From contig CM077594.1 of NCBI GenBank assembly GCA_039654915.1, positions 87,496,893 to 87,560,892 on the forward strand: DNA of 64,000 bases. Reading direction: 5' to 3'. A program made the position numbers and the translations under genes. Source of the DNA: Aquilaria yunnanensis (Eukaryota > Streptophyta > Magnoliopsida > Malvales > Thymelaeaceae). The notes under the pieces are model-generated. The model ran no database searches. It was not told where the DNA came from and saw only the letters and a program-made list of their open reading frames with translations. Shown here one piece after another: positions 1 to 11,800 of this stretch; position 1 is the stretch's first letter, and each line of letters begins with the position of its first letter.

Positions 1-148
1 TAACTTGAGTAAATTGAATTTTGAATCTACGTAAAGACACCAAATTCCCTTGGGACGATACCCTTATTCACCTTATAGTACACTATAACTCCGTGCGCTC
101 GCGGGTAATTAAGGGTTACAAATTGATAAACTCTTAGTTTTACAACAC
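1..148 (+). repeat. 3' end of an LTR (window-truncated)
   Basis: The stretch contains the phrase GGGACGATACCC, then TTATTCACC, a run ending in GCTCGCGGGT, and AACTCTTAGTTTTACAACAC. The same order of phrases closes both LTRs of the Athila-like element further right (around 26555-26648 and 35140-35229). It is therefore read as the end of a related gypsy LTR that begins outside the window. No primer-binding site follows, so it is either a solo LTR or a 3' LTR. Confidence 0.6.
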
Positions 149-211
149 TTATTTACCCCTCCAACAACTATATTCTAAGAGCTTTTTAGTCTAAAAAAAA
201 AAGGCCTTCCC

Positions 212-220
212 TTATAAATA
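212..220 (+). promoter_or_regulatory. Putative TATA box of the hAT transposase
   Basis: TTATAAATA lies about 170 bases before the first ATG of the hAT transposase remnant, followed by a pyrimidine-rich stretch that could be a 5' leader. The assignment rests only on motif and position. Confidence 0.35.
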
Positions 221-388
221 GGGATGCCATTTTCACCATTTCTTTACATCAATCTTAGCAATCTTTCCCTCTCTACTAGTACATTCTCTCATTTTCTTGA
301 AGCTCCCAACCTTATTTTCTTCATTTTTACTTAATGATTCCTTAATTACTTCCAAAGCTCTTCATCTTCTCAATTTATTCTCACACAA

Positions 389-2567
389 ATGGCATCAAGA
401 GGAAAAGGAAAGGCCCCAAGCTTTTCATCTCGCACAGGTTTAAGGTCTTTGTTTCGTGGCCTTTCTCAACTGGTGACCTGTGGGGCTCAAATCCAACAAA
501 CTGATGAAGACGAACAATTCGATATGATTCAGTACGACTTGGGGCTCAACGATCAACTTTCTGACAATGACATTGAAGAGGTGGAGCCAACGGCATCAGA
601 GAATATTGATGGAAGAGATGGTTCTCAACAGATCCCGACAAGCCATCAACCCTAACTTCCATCACAAGGTAAGACGTTAAGGCTCACCACATGGGTTTGG
701 GAGCATTTTGACCAAGTTTTCAAGAAGGATGCTCATGGCAACGATGCGAGCTTTGCAAATTGCAAACATTGCAACACAAAACTCGTGCACAAGAAGAACT
801 CTGGCACGAGAATACTCAAATGGAACATGGAACATAAGCACTCAAATCTATGTTTGAATGCAGCTGCCAGTACCGCCGGTCAGACAAAGCTTGCGAGTAC
901 TGCCAGTGGATCAGGTATTTTTAGATTTAATTAACAAAAATTGTAGAGAAGGCATAGTAAAATGGATGATGTTAACTGAAAAACCATTTACAAAAGCAAA
1001 AGATAGGCATATAGAAAAATGGATTAAATCAGAATTAAACTTTGCTTTTAAAAGAACATCTAGGAGTACTGCTAGGAGGGAGACATTTAAAATTTATGAA
1101 GCCGGTAAATCAAACCTACAAGCATACTTCTTTGCTTTTGATCATTCTATCTCATTCACTAGTGACATGTGGACTTCACCGCTAGGATAAGATTATTATT
1201 ATATCACTGCACATTGGATTGATGATAATTAGCTTGTTCAAAGACATATAATTGCATTTAAGTAGATGGAGGTCGATCATACTGGTTGTAACATATTCCA
1301 AGTTATTTAAGAAATTTTTAAAGAATTTTTTTGTCATAACAAGGTTTTTAGCATAACATTTGATAATGCATCCAACAACAATGTTGCGGCTGAGATATTG
1401 AAGGAATCACTAAAAACTGTCCGGGATACCGCACTTTTTCATATTAGATGTGTATGTCATATTTTAAACTTAGCTATTCAAAAAGGTCTTCAAGCTTTGA
1501 GTACTGAAATTACTCCAATCCGATGGGTAATCCATTATTTGAAGTCAAGGAACAAAGTTTTCAAAGAGTTTAAGCTATATTGTGTTGAAAATGGCCTCGA
1601 TTTTAGCTAGAAACGTTTTAAACTTGATTGCCCTACTCAATGGAACTCGACTTACGAGGTGTTGATGGATGTGATGCTATTTGCTTCATACATGACATGT
1701 TTTATAAATGTCAAAGAAAAGAAAATACTTTTGAAATAAGAAATGTGGGATAAACTGTCAAAAGTGGCTGCTATGTTACAATATTTTTATAAGGCCACTG
1801 TTTTTTGGTCCGGTGTGTACTATCTCACATCTCACAAAGTTTTAATGCATTTGGTCAATATTGCATGGGTTATAAACCAATACAAGGATGATGAGTTTTT
1901 AAAAGACATGGTTAAAGCCATGAAAGACAAATGGATTTTATATTTCAGTAAAATACTCTCGATCTATTTACTTGCATCTGCACTAAACCCGACTGTCAGA
2001 ATCACGGGTACACAATAGCTACTTAAGGGTTATTATAGTTTCTTATAAATGACACATATTTTTGTTCATGCTATAACTGCCACTATTGAGAAACACTTGC
2101 GGGAGTTATTTAAAATTTATGCCGACCGGCATACGGATAAGGTTGCGAACACTACCTCCTCTACCATCGGGTGTTCATCATTGTTAAGCTTATCATCATT
2201 CAATCTAGCGGAACAACTTCTCAAACGGCCCCGTGCTGCAGCATCCGGTCTTAATGAAGTAGACACATACCTAAACTTGGTTTGGGAGAATAGTGAAATC
2301 GACATTCTAGAATGATGAAAAGCAAAAAGCAACAAATTTTCAATACTCTCCATAATTGCCAAAGAAGTTCTAGCTGTTCTTGTCTCAACCGTTACATCTG
2401 AGTCGGCTTTTGGTGCTGGAAAACGTGTAATTTCAGATAAACGTGCAAAGTTATCACCAGATGCAGTTGAAGTTTGTATATGTAACCGTGATTGGGGTCT
2501 TGCAGCTTTAAGATTACTGGACCACAAGAGTTCTGATGAAGAAAACCCCGATGAGATATATGCTTAA
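389..2567 (+). pseudogene. hAT-family transposase, broken
   Basis: The domain order of a plant hAT transposase can be followed through several frames. A basic, acidic N-terminus starts at the ATG at 389. A BED-type zinc finger follows at about 670-845, with WEHF and CKHC and a terminal H-x-H in place of the usual spacing. The catalytic-core start has the motif ISFTSDMWTS near 1150-1180. The RNase-H-like/DUF4413 part runs about 1340-2015. The hATC dimerisation region at about 2350-2567 has TVTSESAF, LSPDAVE and NRDW and ends in a TAA at 2565. In-frame stops (for example near 655, 1188 and 1608) and frame changes separate the pieces, so no intact protein is made. The family assignment is firm and the subfamily is not. 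Confidence 0.82.
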
Positions 2568-2837
2568 ATCCACAGTTTGCTTATTATCTTCTTACTTTGT
2601 ATTTGATCTGATTTTACTATTCAGCACAGATCCTACCTTTTATTTTATATTTACTTTTATGGAACGTTTTGCTATTGACTTATGTAAAGCCCATTTCATG
2701 TTATTTAAGTGCTGTTTGGCTTTCAAATTAATAAAATTTCACACCGGTGGTTGTGTTTTACTCTTAAAATAAGTAGTTTTCAAAAAATTTGTTTTAAAAT
2801 CAAATTCTAAAAATATAAAAAAATAAAAAAAATAAAA

Positions 2838-2980
2838 ATAGCAGCCCTAGGCTCGGCCCAGGACCGGGGTAAGACCCGACATGCCTTAACCCAGGTCGTG
2901 CCCAGGCCCTCCAAACCGAGGACCAAGCTCAGCGGGCTGGGCCTGTCCTGAGCCGGGTTGGCCCACTGAACACCATTAGC
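2838..2980 (+). mobile_element. 3' terminal part of the hAT element
   Basis: A GC-rich block about 270 bases after the transposase stop is full of CCCGG/GGGCC phrases and ends in GGTTGGCCCACTGAACACC. Read on the minus strand it begins GGTGTTCAGTGGGCC, like the subterminal sequences of many plant hAT elements. The matching left end was not found upstream of 389, so the 5' end appears lost or replaced by the LTR fragment. Confidence 0.5.
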
Positions 2981-5879
2981 TAAAATTGTTGTCTTATTTT
3001 TTAAACTATCTGATAAATATTCTGTAGTTAAATTTACCTTTCCTATATCTAAACATTGACTTTGAAATCATAAGATAATCCCATTTTTTGAGAAATTGAA
3101 CTTTTGGTTCCTATACCTTTGTCAATATTTGTTTCACTTTAAGTTTTTTAAAATTTGCAAAAAGATCCCTAAACTCTGATAAATTTTTTAATCGAGTTAC
3201 AAAATTTTAAGCAGTAATAGTTGAGTCACTTGCATTTTCAGGCAAAATTAAAAAAAATGTAAAAAATTGTATACACCTTAATTTTTGTATCCCAAGCAAT
3301 GTTGCAAAAAAAATTGGAGGGAAGGAGTACATATTGGGCATAATTTAACGCTCGTTTAACAATTTACTCCATAATCTGTAAAACATGCGTCTCTTATACC
3401 ATCGTTCAAATTTTATACTAGTTTTTATGCGAATCATTTGATAAGAAAACATTTAGTAGAAATTTAGTTATGTCGAAAATTTTTTACATTTTCCTTTGAC
3501 AGTATGAGGAGGCAATATTCCACAATGTTACCTCCTTCAGTAAAATGGAGAGTATCTGAAAAATGGGCTTTTTTTTAATCCAGATTACTTGTCCTAAGCC
3601 CATACCATTCTATCTCTAGCATTCTGAAAGTAGGGAAGTGAAGCGAAAAAAAAATAAAATAAAATTGACTTATTTTTTATTCAAAGAAAATAAAAAAAAC
3701 ATATATATAGTCCGTGGCAATACTTTCGTTGTTAAGAAAATTATTGAGAAGAAAAATGAAAATTTCGGAGGGAATATTTGACAAAAGAGGCAAATAGGCA
3801 ACTCATCTTCGGGCAAGGAAACAATTTACCTACTAATGTATTTTCTTAGGCAACTATGGCACTAATGTTTTTGAAATAGGCAATTAAGCCACTAAAGTAA
3901 TAGATTAAGGATACATTACCCATTGAAGAGTGTTAGGAACTAGGGAATTTTTCCCCTTGATGTAGATTACTCTTCAAACATGTCTAATTCAGTTTCAATT
4001 TTACTTGTTTTGACTTAGTTAATTAAGTCAGGATCAAACTCTAACACTTTAAGTTGATTCGGGCATTAGTTAGATGTTTTTAGTTAACAATTAAAGCGAG
4101 AAACAATGGAGCTTTTGCTACTCATGCATGGCCAAAAAAATCAACAACAATTCATGTCATAAGTGTCCACATTAGCACTCACCTTAAAGGGCAGTTGCTT
4201 ATTTACCTGAAAAGAAAATATTGATAGCATATTTAGCACAAAAAATATATTAACAATAATTGATATATATGACATAAGATTAATAATGTATTTGCTCCTT
4301 TTGCCCCCAAATGTTTTTTTTTTTTTTTTGTCTTCACCCACCATGTAGGTTGCATACTTATCCTATCACCAATGGATAATGAGAAATGGGGAACGTTGCT
4401 TATGAGTCACCTTATTCTGAGTGCAAGTAAATTAAATTATATAATTATATCTTGTATCTTTATCTCGTATCTGTTTTTTTTTAAATTTAGAATCTGATAC
4501 AGGTATAAGGTATTAGAAACTACTTTAACGAAGCTTGGGGGTGAAATATTTACCGCGCGAAATCTAAAAAGCTTGAGTTATAATTTGACTACATCTAAAA
4601 TTGCTTGTTTTGGGGAGTGCAACGACCACTCTTCGAATCCTTGCCCTGGCCAAGGATATCCTTGAGCATTGCTAGCTGAGATGACCGAAGACCTTGGAGT
4701 TTATGACTGCCGCTATCTAGGATTTCTTTCTTTTTTTTTTTTTTTCCCCTCATGCTCGGCGATCTCAAGGGATTTTAAACCCTTGACATCGTGTATCCTA
4801 ACTGAAGCTCTGCACCAGTTGAATCACTCTTCTGACTTCTTAAGTTCTCTATCTCTTAAATCACATAATTTCATGACTCTTGTGCCTGTTAGTTTATCAA
4901 GTTTTTTAAATTGCGTTCATTAGCCTTTAAGCTATTAGATGCTTTAACTAAAAATTTTTATAAAACTGCAGATGGGAAAGTGTAATTATCCAACTATGTG
5001 AACTTTCCAAAGCAAATTGGTACTAATACCAGCCCCCTTTCGCCTGGTGGCTAATAAGCTAAAGAGATATGGGAGATGCCCAGGGTTTAAACCTTGACCT
5101 TCACAGTCTCTCATATAGTGCCCTAATACTAATTTGGCTGTTTTTTGGATTTCAAAAAAGTGAACATTACGCTCTTCCAAATGAGAACCTCTCTATATTT
5201 TATATAGATACTTCTCATTTACCTAGAAATTCGATACTAAATTTTAGTAACTGCTCAACTGTTCGGCAAAACAAAGCAATCTTTCAATTTTTTTTTATTC
5301 TTTACTGCTATGTTCCCTTCGAGTTTGTAGATTTGAGAAAACTGATCATATCCCCCTTTCTTGCCGATAAACGAAAAAGTCACTTTGAAAAACTACACTT
5401 TTAGTCAACAATATTAAATTTTGTGTAATCATATCTCATGAAAACTGATCTTAAATCAACTTACAAAAGCAACTCCCAGAATACTAACCAAAGTCTCACC
5501 CAAATGATTAACATTTGTGATTATCAAAAGTTCAAGGATCATATCTCCACTCCGACAGCCTGTAGAATTCGGTGACGAAAAAACAAGTATCTACAAACAG
5601 AAGCAGCAAGCACATCTATATGAAATTCATTTTCTAATTTTGTTTCTGCTCACAATTTTATACAAATTCCAGTGAAAAACTATGCTAATCCCCTCACAGT
5701 GCCTACATGGTCAGAAGGGTCAAAGGGAGAAGCAGCTGACCAGGCCAGGATTGGATTTGGACACAACTATATAAGCTACCTTCTGGGCAAGAAAAGTTCA
5801 TTTTGGAGCTTTACATAATGTGAATATAAGCTTCTTTGTAACAAAAGAAGAAAAAAAAAATGGAATCTGTTGGAAAAAT
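2981..5879. other. Intergenic, AT-rich, no gene seen
   Basis: No convincing coding sequence was seen here. Short ORFs lack domains and run through homopolymers. Around 3780-3930 there are phrases such as GGCAACTATGGCACTAATG that resemble the arms of Mutator-type MITEs, but no partner arm was found. Around 4760-4830 and 5035-5100 there are tRNA-like phrases (GGGATTTTAAACCC; GGTTTAAACCTTG) that could be SINE relics. The last few hundred bases before 5879 probably include the 3' UTR of the minus-strand AAE gene. Confidence 0.5.
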
Positions 5880-8800
5880 CTACTTGTAAAGTTTAGCTAT
5901 TTCCACCTTGTATTTTGCCACAACGCTCTCTCTTCTGATTTTCATGGTTGGTGTCAGCAAACCATTCTCAATCTGCAACCGGATCCATGGATAAGTCATG
6001 TCATGGATGGATTTTCAAGTTACTCTCAACCATAGATTATAAAACAGTGTATGAGTTTTACCATAAAAGGCTCGTCTACAAGGAGAATTGGACCGATCTG
6101 AAATGAACATCCCGAGGTCCTGCACCAAATGAATTCCATTTCTGTTATGCTAGAGTCTTCAACTCACAAAAAAATTTGCTTATTGCCTGCAGGGCACAAA
6201 CTCTAAGCAGGAACATTATAAACTTTACCATTTCCTTAGTTCTTCATAGAGCAAGCTGGTCATTTTATCCCTACCGATATGTGGGGCATCAGCTCCTACA
6301 ATAGACAATTTCTTAGCTGCCAGGAGGACCTCATCTTTGTTGGGAACAATGACAGCTCCAAGGCGTCTTTGATCCTGAAAAATTGATTCAGTTAGAAGTA
6401 ATTAAGCAAAGCAAGATCATTGATGAAAAAGGTAGAAACAACAGAGATTCTACTTTGAGATATGAAGTGAAAGAGGCAAAAGATGCAAACTGTCTGGAGG
6501 AACTGAAGTTCCTATACCTGGCCAATAACAACAATTTGCTGGATGAGCCTACTCCTCATGGCAGCCTCTTCAAGTTGAAGTGGCTCAACATTTTCACCTA
6601 ATTGCTCAAAAAAAAAAAAAAAGTTCTTAGCTGGCCATCTACTGGAATGTAAGTTCAGTAATCAGAGTTTTAAATGCTAAAAATCGGGATTTCTTATCGG
6701 TACTGGTTCTGAGATGAGAGCAAATCTTTTATAGACAAAGTGATTCACACACACACACACCTATGGTTGACTGCATTCACACAAAAGAAGGTAGAAATCG
6801 GTAGTACCTGTTGAAAGTACAATGGTGTCCTTACAGCGTCCTTCAAGGACAACCAAACCTCCAGATCGACGACTTCGCCCTATTGAATGCTGAGGAACAA
6901 TCCAACCCAAATCACCAGTGTTCAGCCAGCCTTCTTTATCCAAGGCTTGTTTTGTAGCCACTGGATTCTATAAGAATAAAAAGCTTGTCATATCACAACA
7001 GTATCATTTTCTTATAAGCAAAAAGAAATGCATTCCTAAATGGGAATCTCATAATAGTAAATTTTTTAGACTAGTTTGTGTGCTGCTTAGTCCAGTTATT
7101 CCTCTGCTGTGAACCTACAAGTTGGTCTATCATTTCCTCAGTCAAACACAGGGCTAACATTTTTACTTATTACTATTAAGTTTTGAGACCTTTGCTTCTT
7201 GTACAGATATAAGTTATAACTACAAATCCAATTCTGGAATCTATCCCAGAAATTAATCCTCAGAACCCCCCATGAACCTAATCAACTACTCCTTGGCTTT
7301 TCTGGTTTTCTGCCCAGCTGTATATAGGCTGCCCATGGGACTACATAAGAGCTTCAGTTATTAGCAAAACAATAACATTTTCTAGTCAACTTCTGAAACA
7401 AAAGTTTCTTCGATCTTAACTAAATGCAAATCAAATATTACCTTGTAGTAACCTTTCATGACCTGGGGTCCCTTGACTTTCACAATTCCCTTGCAGCCAG
7501 GCAGAAGAGGTCTACCGGTCTCAGGATCTACAATTTTGATTCCTGTGTGACGAAGTGGATGCCCAATAGATCCAATAACCTTTAAAAGGTTTCATCAGAA
7601 ACTCTATGCCATATTCCACTATGATTTTTAAGTCCATATGAAAGTAGAAAAATGACAATGAAGACTATTAAGGACTGGAGGAAAATCCATCTGATCAAAC
7701 CATGCCTATGCACAAGAAGGGAAGGTTTCAAAAAACGATCAGAAGAAAAGGATGAAACTCTGATTGTTCAGGAGCATGTATTTGGTGCATATATTAGGGT
7801 TATTAATACAATGCAATTAAATACTTGATATATTTCTATTCAGATTCCTAACACTTCTTTAATCACTAATATGCACACAATTTGAGCCAATAGGAGACGA
7901 AAAGGCATTACTTTTGCTATCATTCATAATGTAATGGTTATGTGTCTTACATTACAGTTATAACGTCGACAGGCAACAACAGGAGATGATTCTGTCAAAC
8001 CATACCCGTTTTGTACTTTCACACCAACAGCCTGCGTGTTCATGGAATTAGTGCAAGAGCTATCAAATAATATTCAACCTTCCACTAAGAAGTAAAACGC
8101 CAAGGGTCAGCATGTAACCTCAAAAAACTTATCAACATGTAAAGGCAAATGGCCTCCACCACTTATACCAGCCTGCATGATGATCAATGAAATCACAAAA
8201 AGCTTAAAATGGATAAGCTACAGATTACGTGAAGGAACAGAAAAAGAGAACTACAATATCAACCCTGAAAACTTGTAAATTAGAAAACAAATCAAGAATC
8301 CATGAGTGCGCATGGACATGACAAGGTGAACAGTGCATGTCAAGAAAATATCAAGTGCAAAAGTCTTAACATCAGTTTTCTGGAGAACAGTGAAATCAGT
8401 TTTTCTAGAGAAAAATATGTGAACGTTATAAATAGTAACCAGGTTCCGGAGTACTTTCTGAAATATAGCACTAACAACAAGCATCTAAAACCAAAAAACT
8501 TGAAGACCTTTGACATTCCAATGGAAGCATGGATTTTTTTGTAGATAAGATTCTTTGCCAACAGATGCAGAGGCCATAATGTTGCAGCTATTAGTCTGGC
8601 TGTCAGCCAGTCTAGGACTGAAACAATATATGAAGGTTGTCTTTGGTTCTTCGTGAGACATAATCCCTGTTAATAAAAAATTTGAAATGAAATCGACAAT
8701 GAATGAGTACTTAAGTTGTATTAACCATGGAATAAATGAAAATAATAAATACAAAATGTTAGTACGAGAGTTAAGAAAATTAAATAGGACATGTCTATGT

Positions 8801-11800
8801 ATGAGGGAAGAAAAAACAGATATATGTTATTTCATTTTGTTGACATTAAGAGATATAAATTAACATAGTTAAGGCTAAAGATATTTATGAACTAAAGTTT
8901 AGCAGTTTCACCAACTTTACTTTTATGAATTACATAAATGCAACTAAGGAACTAATAAAGTCTAATGAGTTAAAAAAATTTAATGGCTCTCAGTTTCATC
9001 TAATTCACAAAGAAGCTAGTATATAAATAAGTTTCTTATTGCAACATAAATTCTCAAACTAAATTTCTCATCTTGACAAAACAAAGAAAAAATACCAAGA
9101 ACATGACAACTTCTAAGTACTTTGTGAATTTTTTGGTGTTTCTTATTTTTGTTTCAATTTCTACAGCAAAAAATTACCGTGATATTATTAAAGAAAAACA
9201 TTGTGATGCTACTATGAAGGTTCATTGTGCAGATGAGATTGTGGCAAACATTTTTACGGCAGGATCTGTCTCAAATGAATGTTGCAAGGAGCTTATAAGA
9301 ATCGGAATAGAATGTCATGAGGCATTATTGGCGCGTTTGGTTCATATAGTGCCCAAATACAGAGTGAATGACTCAACTGAGGTTGCAATAAAGAGTGTGT
9401 TATCATGGTATCAATGTTCAGATATTGTGCACAACAGTTCCTAAAATTGATTTTGTTTATCTATTCATAAAATATCTACCATAAAATGAGTAATCTGAAT
9501 ATGACAAGCTCTGATTTGAACTTTTTTTGCGGGATTACTATGCCTTGGAGTTGTACAACTATATATTGCTATTAATAATATCCTACTTTGGCTGAGAAAA
9601 AGCAGTATTGCAATTTTATAGAATGTAATCTACAAATTTTAATATTTTTTTAGTAGCAGATTTCATTTTATCTTTTTAAGTTCATGAATTTTTTGTACTC
9701 CAATATGGATTTCAGTTAAAACTAAAAGAAATTGATATAATCATGTTAGATTTGAAACCATATAATACATGAATAACATGAGGAATTTGTTAATGTGTGC
9801 TATGCGGATTTTAAAAATATTGTTGAAGTAAATTAATCATTGTAATAAAGGGAAAAATATTCTCGTTATTATGTGAGACCAACACATGTATACTTAACTA
9901 CTGAAATCTAAAAGTTACTACATTAAGGGATAAAATCCAAATGCTGCAGCATTTCTCTTCAAATCATTTTTGAAATTAGACAGTCAATATTTCTTCCCAT
10001 TGTATTGGCCAAGGTCGGAGAAAACTTATCCATCAATGTTTTAATGTTTTTATCTATGAAGGTAAATGTAAAAAAAAAATAATGTCATAAGTTTCAACAC
10101 ACCAATTGTCACTTGTGTTCAAATATCATAATTTTTGGAGCATTATTTGTAGCAGGTATTTGCAAAGGGGTCAAATTGTTTTTTATAGTGCAAAAAAGTT
10201 GCTGCTTATTTATCTTCGGTTCTCACTCAGCATCAAATCAAACTTTTAGTTATTTAGGACCTCAACTAGTCAATAATAAATTACAGAAGTATCACTATCA
10301 TTAGTATGACCAACTGCTACCTTTAGGCACTTCAAAATTTTACTTCCAAACTGACCACATTTTCCACCTCTCATGTTTCTTTCACTAAATACTAGAATCC
10401 TACAAAATTTCAGGTCATTTAAAGGTTATATGGGTCAATTTTTCTTTTAAGAGTGAATTTTGAGAATTTTATCCGATTTTTCTGCACGTTGTAGCAATAT
10501 TTTCCAGCTTAGTATCAAAAATTAATTCCTAACGTACTTGCCTCCAATTCATGCTCATATAGGTTTCTTTTACTATTTACTTACCAGGTTCCATTTGACT
10601 TAATACTAGTTTGTGTAAGGACCAAACAAAACTCAAACTAGTCCAAGCTGCCAGAAGTTCATTACAGTAGCTTGCTGAAATTTTAATGCTCTTTATCAAC
10701 AATAAGCTCATTCACCACCAAGCATCTCCCAAGTTTTCATTACTAAATGAGCTAATAAATCATTAGTATGCAAAAGTTCCTACCTTAAAAGTGAAGTCAT
10801 CTACTAGGTCAAAACATGCAACTTGAAGTAAAGTAAACATAGTAAAAAACTTGTTTTGTACGCAAGCATGAGTTGAAAATTCATTATCTTGTAGTGGAAG
10901 TGAAAAAATGGATAGATATGAAATTTTTATCATACTTATAAACTAGACTTAATTTTCAAAATTTTAAGAAAACGAGGTGAAATTATACTTTCCTTGTCTG
11001 TAATGTATATATTGAATGACCTCTATGGAAGGTCATACATGATTCTTAGTTAAAAATGGAAATAAATAGTCAGTGAATAAACTATAAATAAGTAATTAGA
11101 AAATGAGACTAACTATCGCATCTAAATATTAAAAACATTATCTTATAACTCATTTTGAAGTAAAATCTTAATTTTTTAGATAAATGATCCTATATAGTTA
11201 CATTTTGTAAGAATAAAAAGCTTTAAATTTTTACACTAAATACGAACTCGTATGTTCTTATTTATGTAATACATAGGGCAAAATAGATGTAAGAATGTTT
11301 CTTATAATGAAAATCATAGATACTTGAGAGTAAAATACTCAAGACTATATTCCACATAATGAAATAGTAGAATATTAACACAATTAAAATTGTGAAGCAT
11401 TTTTTGTAAAATAAAAATATTTGATATATTTTTTTCAAAATTGAATTCCACAAAATAAACTAGCAGATTGTATCTCCTCAATGCAATAAACAAATAAAAC
11501 ATCGGAATGGAAGTTCTTAGGAAAATTAAATAGGACATGTTTTGGTAAGAGGGAAGAAAAAACAGATGAATGTTATTTCATTTTGTTGACATTAAGAGAT
11601 AAAATTGAAACAGTTAAGACTAAAGACATTTATAAACTAAAGATTTGCAGTTTCACCGACTTTAACTTTATGAATTACATAAATGTAACCAAGGAACTAA
11701 TAAAGTCTCTTGAGTTAAAAAATTTAATCACTCTCGGTTTCATCTAATTCACAAAGAAGCTAGTATATAAATAAGTTTCTGCTTGCAACATAAATTCTCA

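Larger units (their letters stand above)
8774..9683 (+). repeat. Duplicated segment, copy 1 (promoter, gene and 3' flank)
   Basis: From AAAATTAAATAGGACATG through the TATA box, the coding region and about 240 bases of 3' flank, this segment matches 11521-12400 closely. The duplication therefore covered a whole expression unit. Similarity fades after the TTTCATT...TTTTTAAG phrase near 9683. Both copies lie inside the same intron of the AAE gene. Confidence 0.85.

Noticed and set aside
2117..2527. 136-residue minus-strand ORF
   Set aside because: It is antisense to the hATC region of the hAT transposase, whose plus-strand translation carries the known motifs.
3780..3930. Mutator-type MITE
   Set aside because: Arm-like phrases occur, but no inverted partner or target duplication was found.
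4141..4344. Minus-strand ORF with a hydrophobic segment
   Set aside because: AT-rich, begins in a lysine run from a T homopolymer and has no similarity that I recognise.
4760..5100. tRNA genes suggested by GGGATTTTAAACCC and GGTTTAAACCTTG
   Set aside because: No cloverleaf with proper arms could be formed by eye; at most SINE-like relics.
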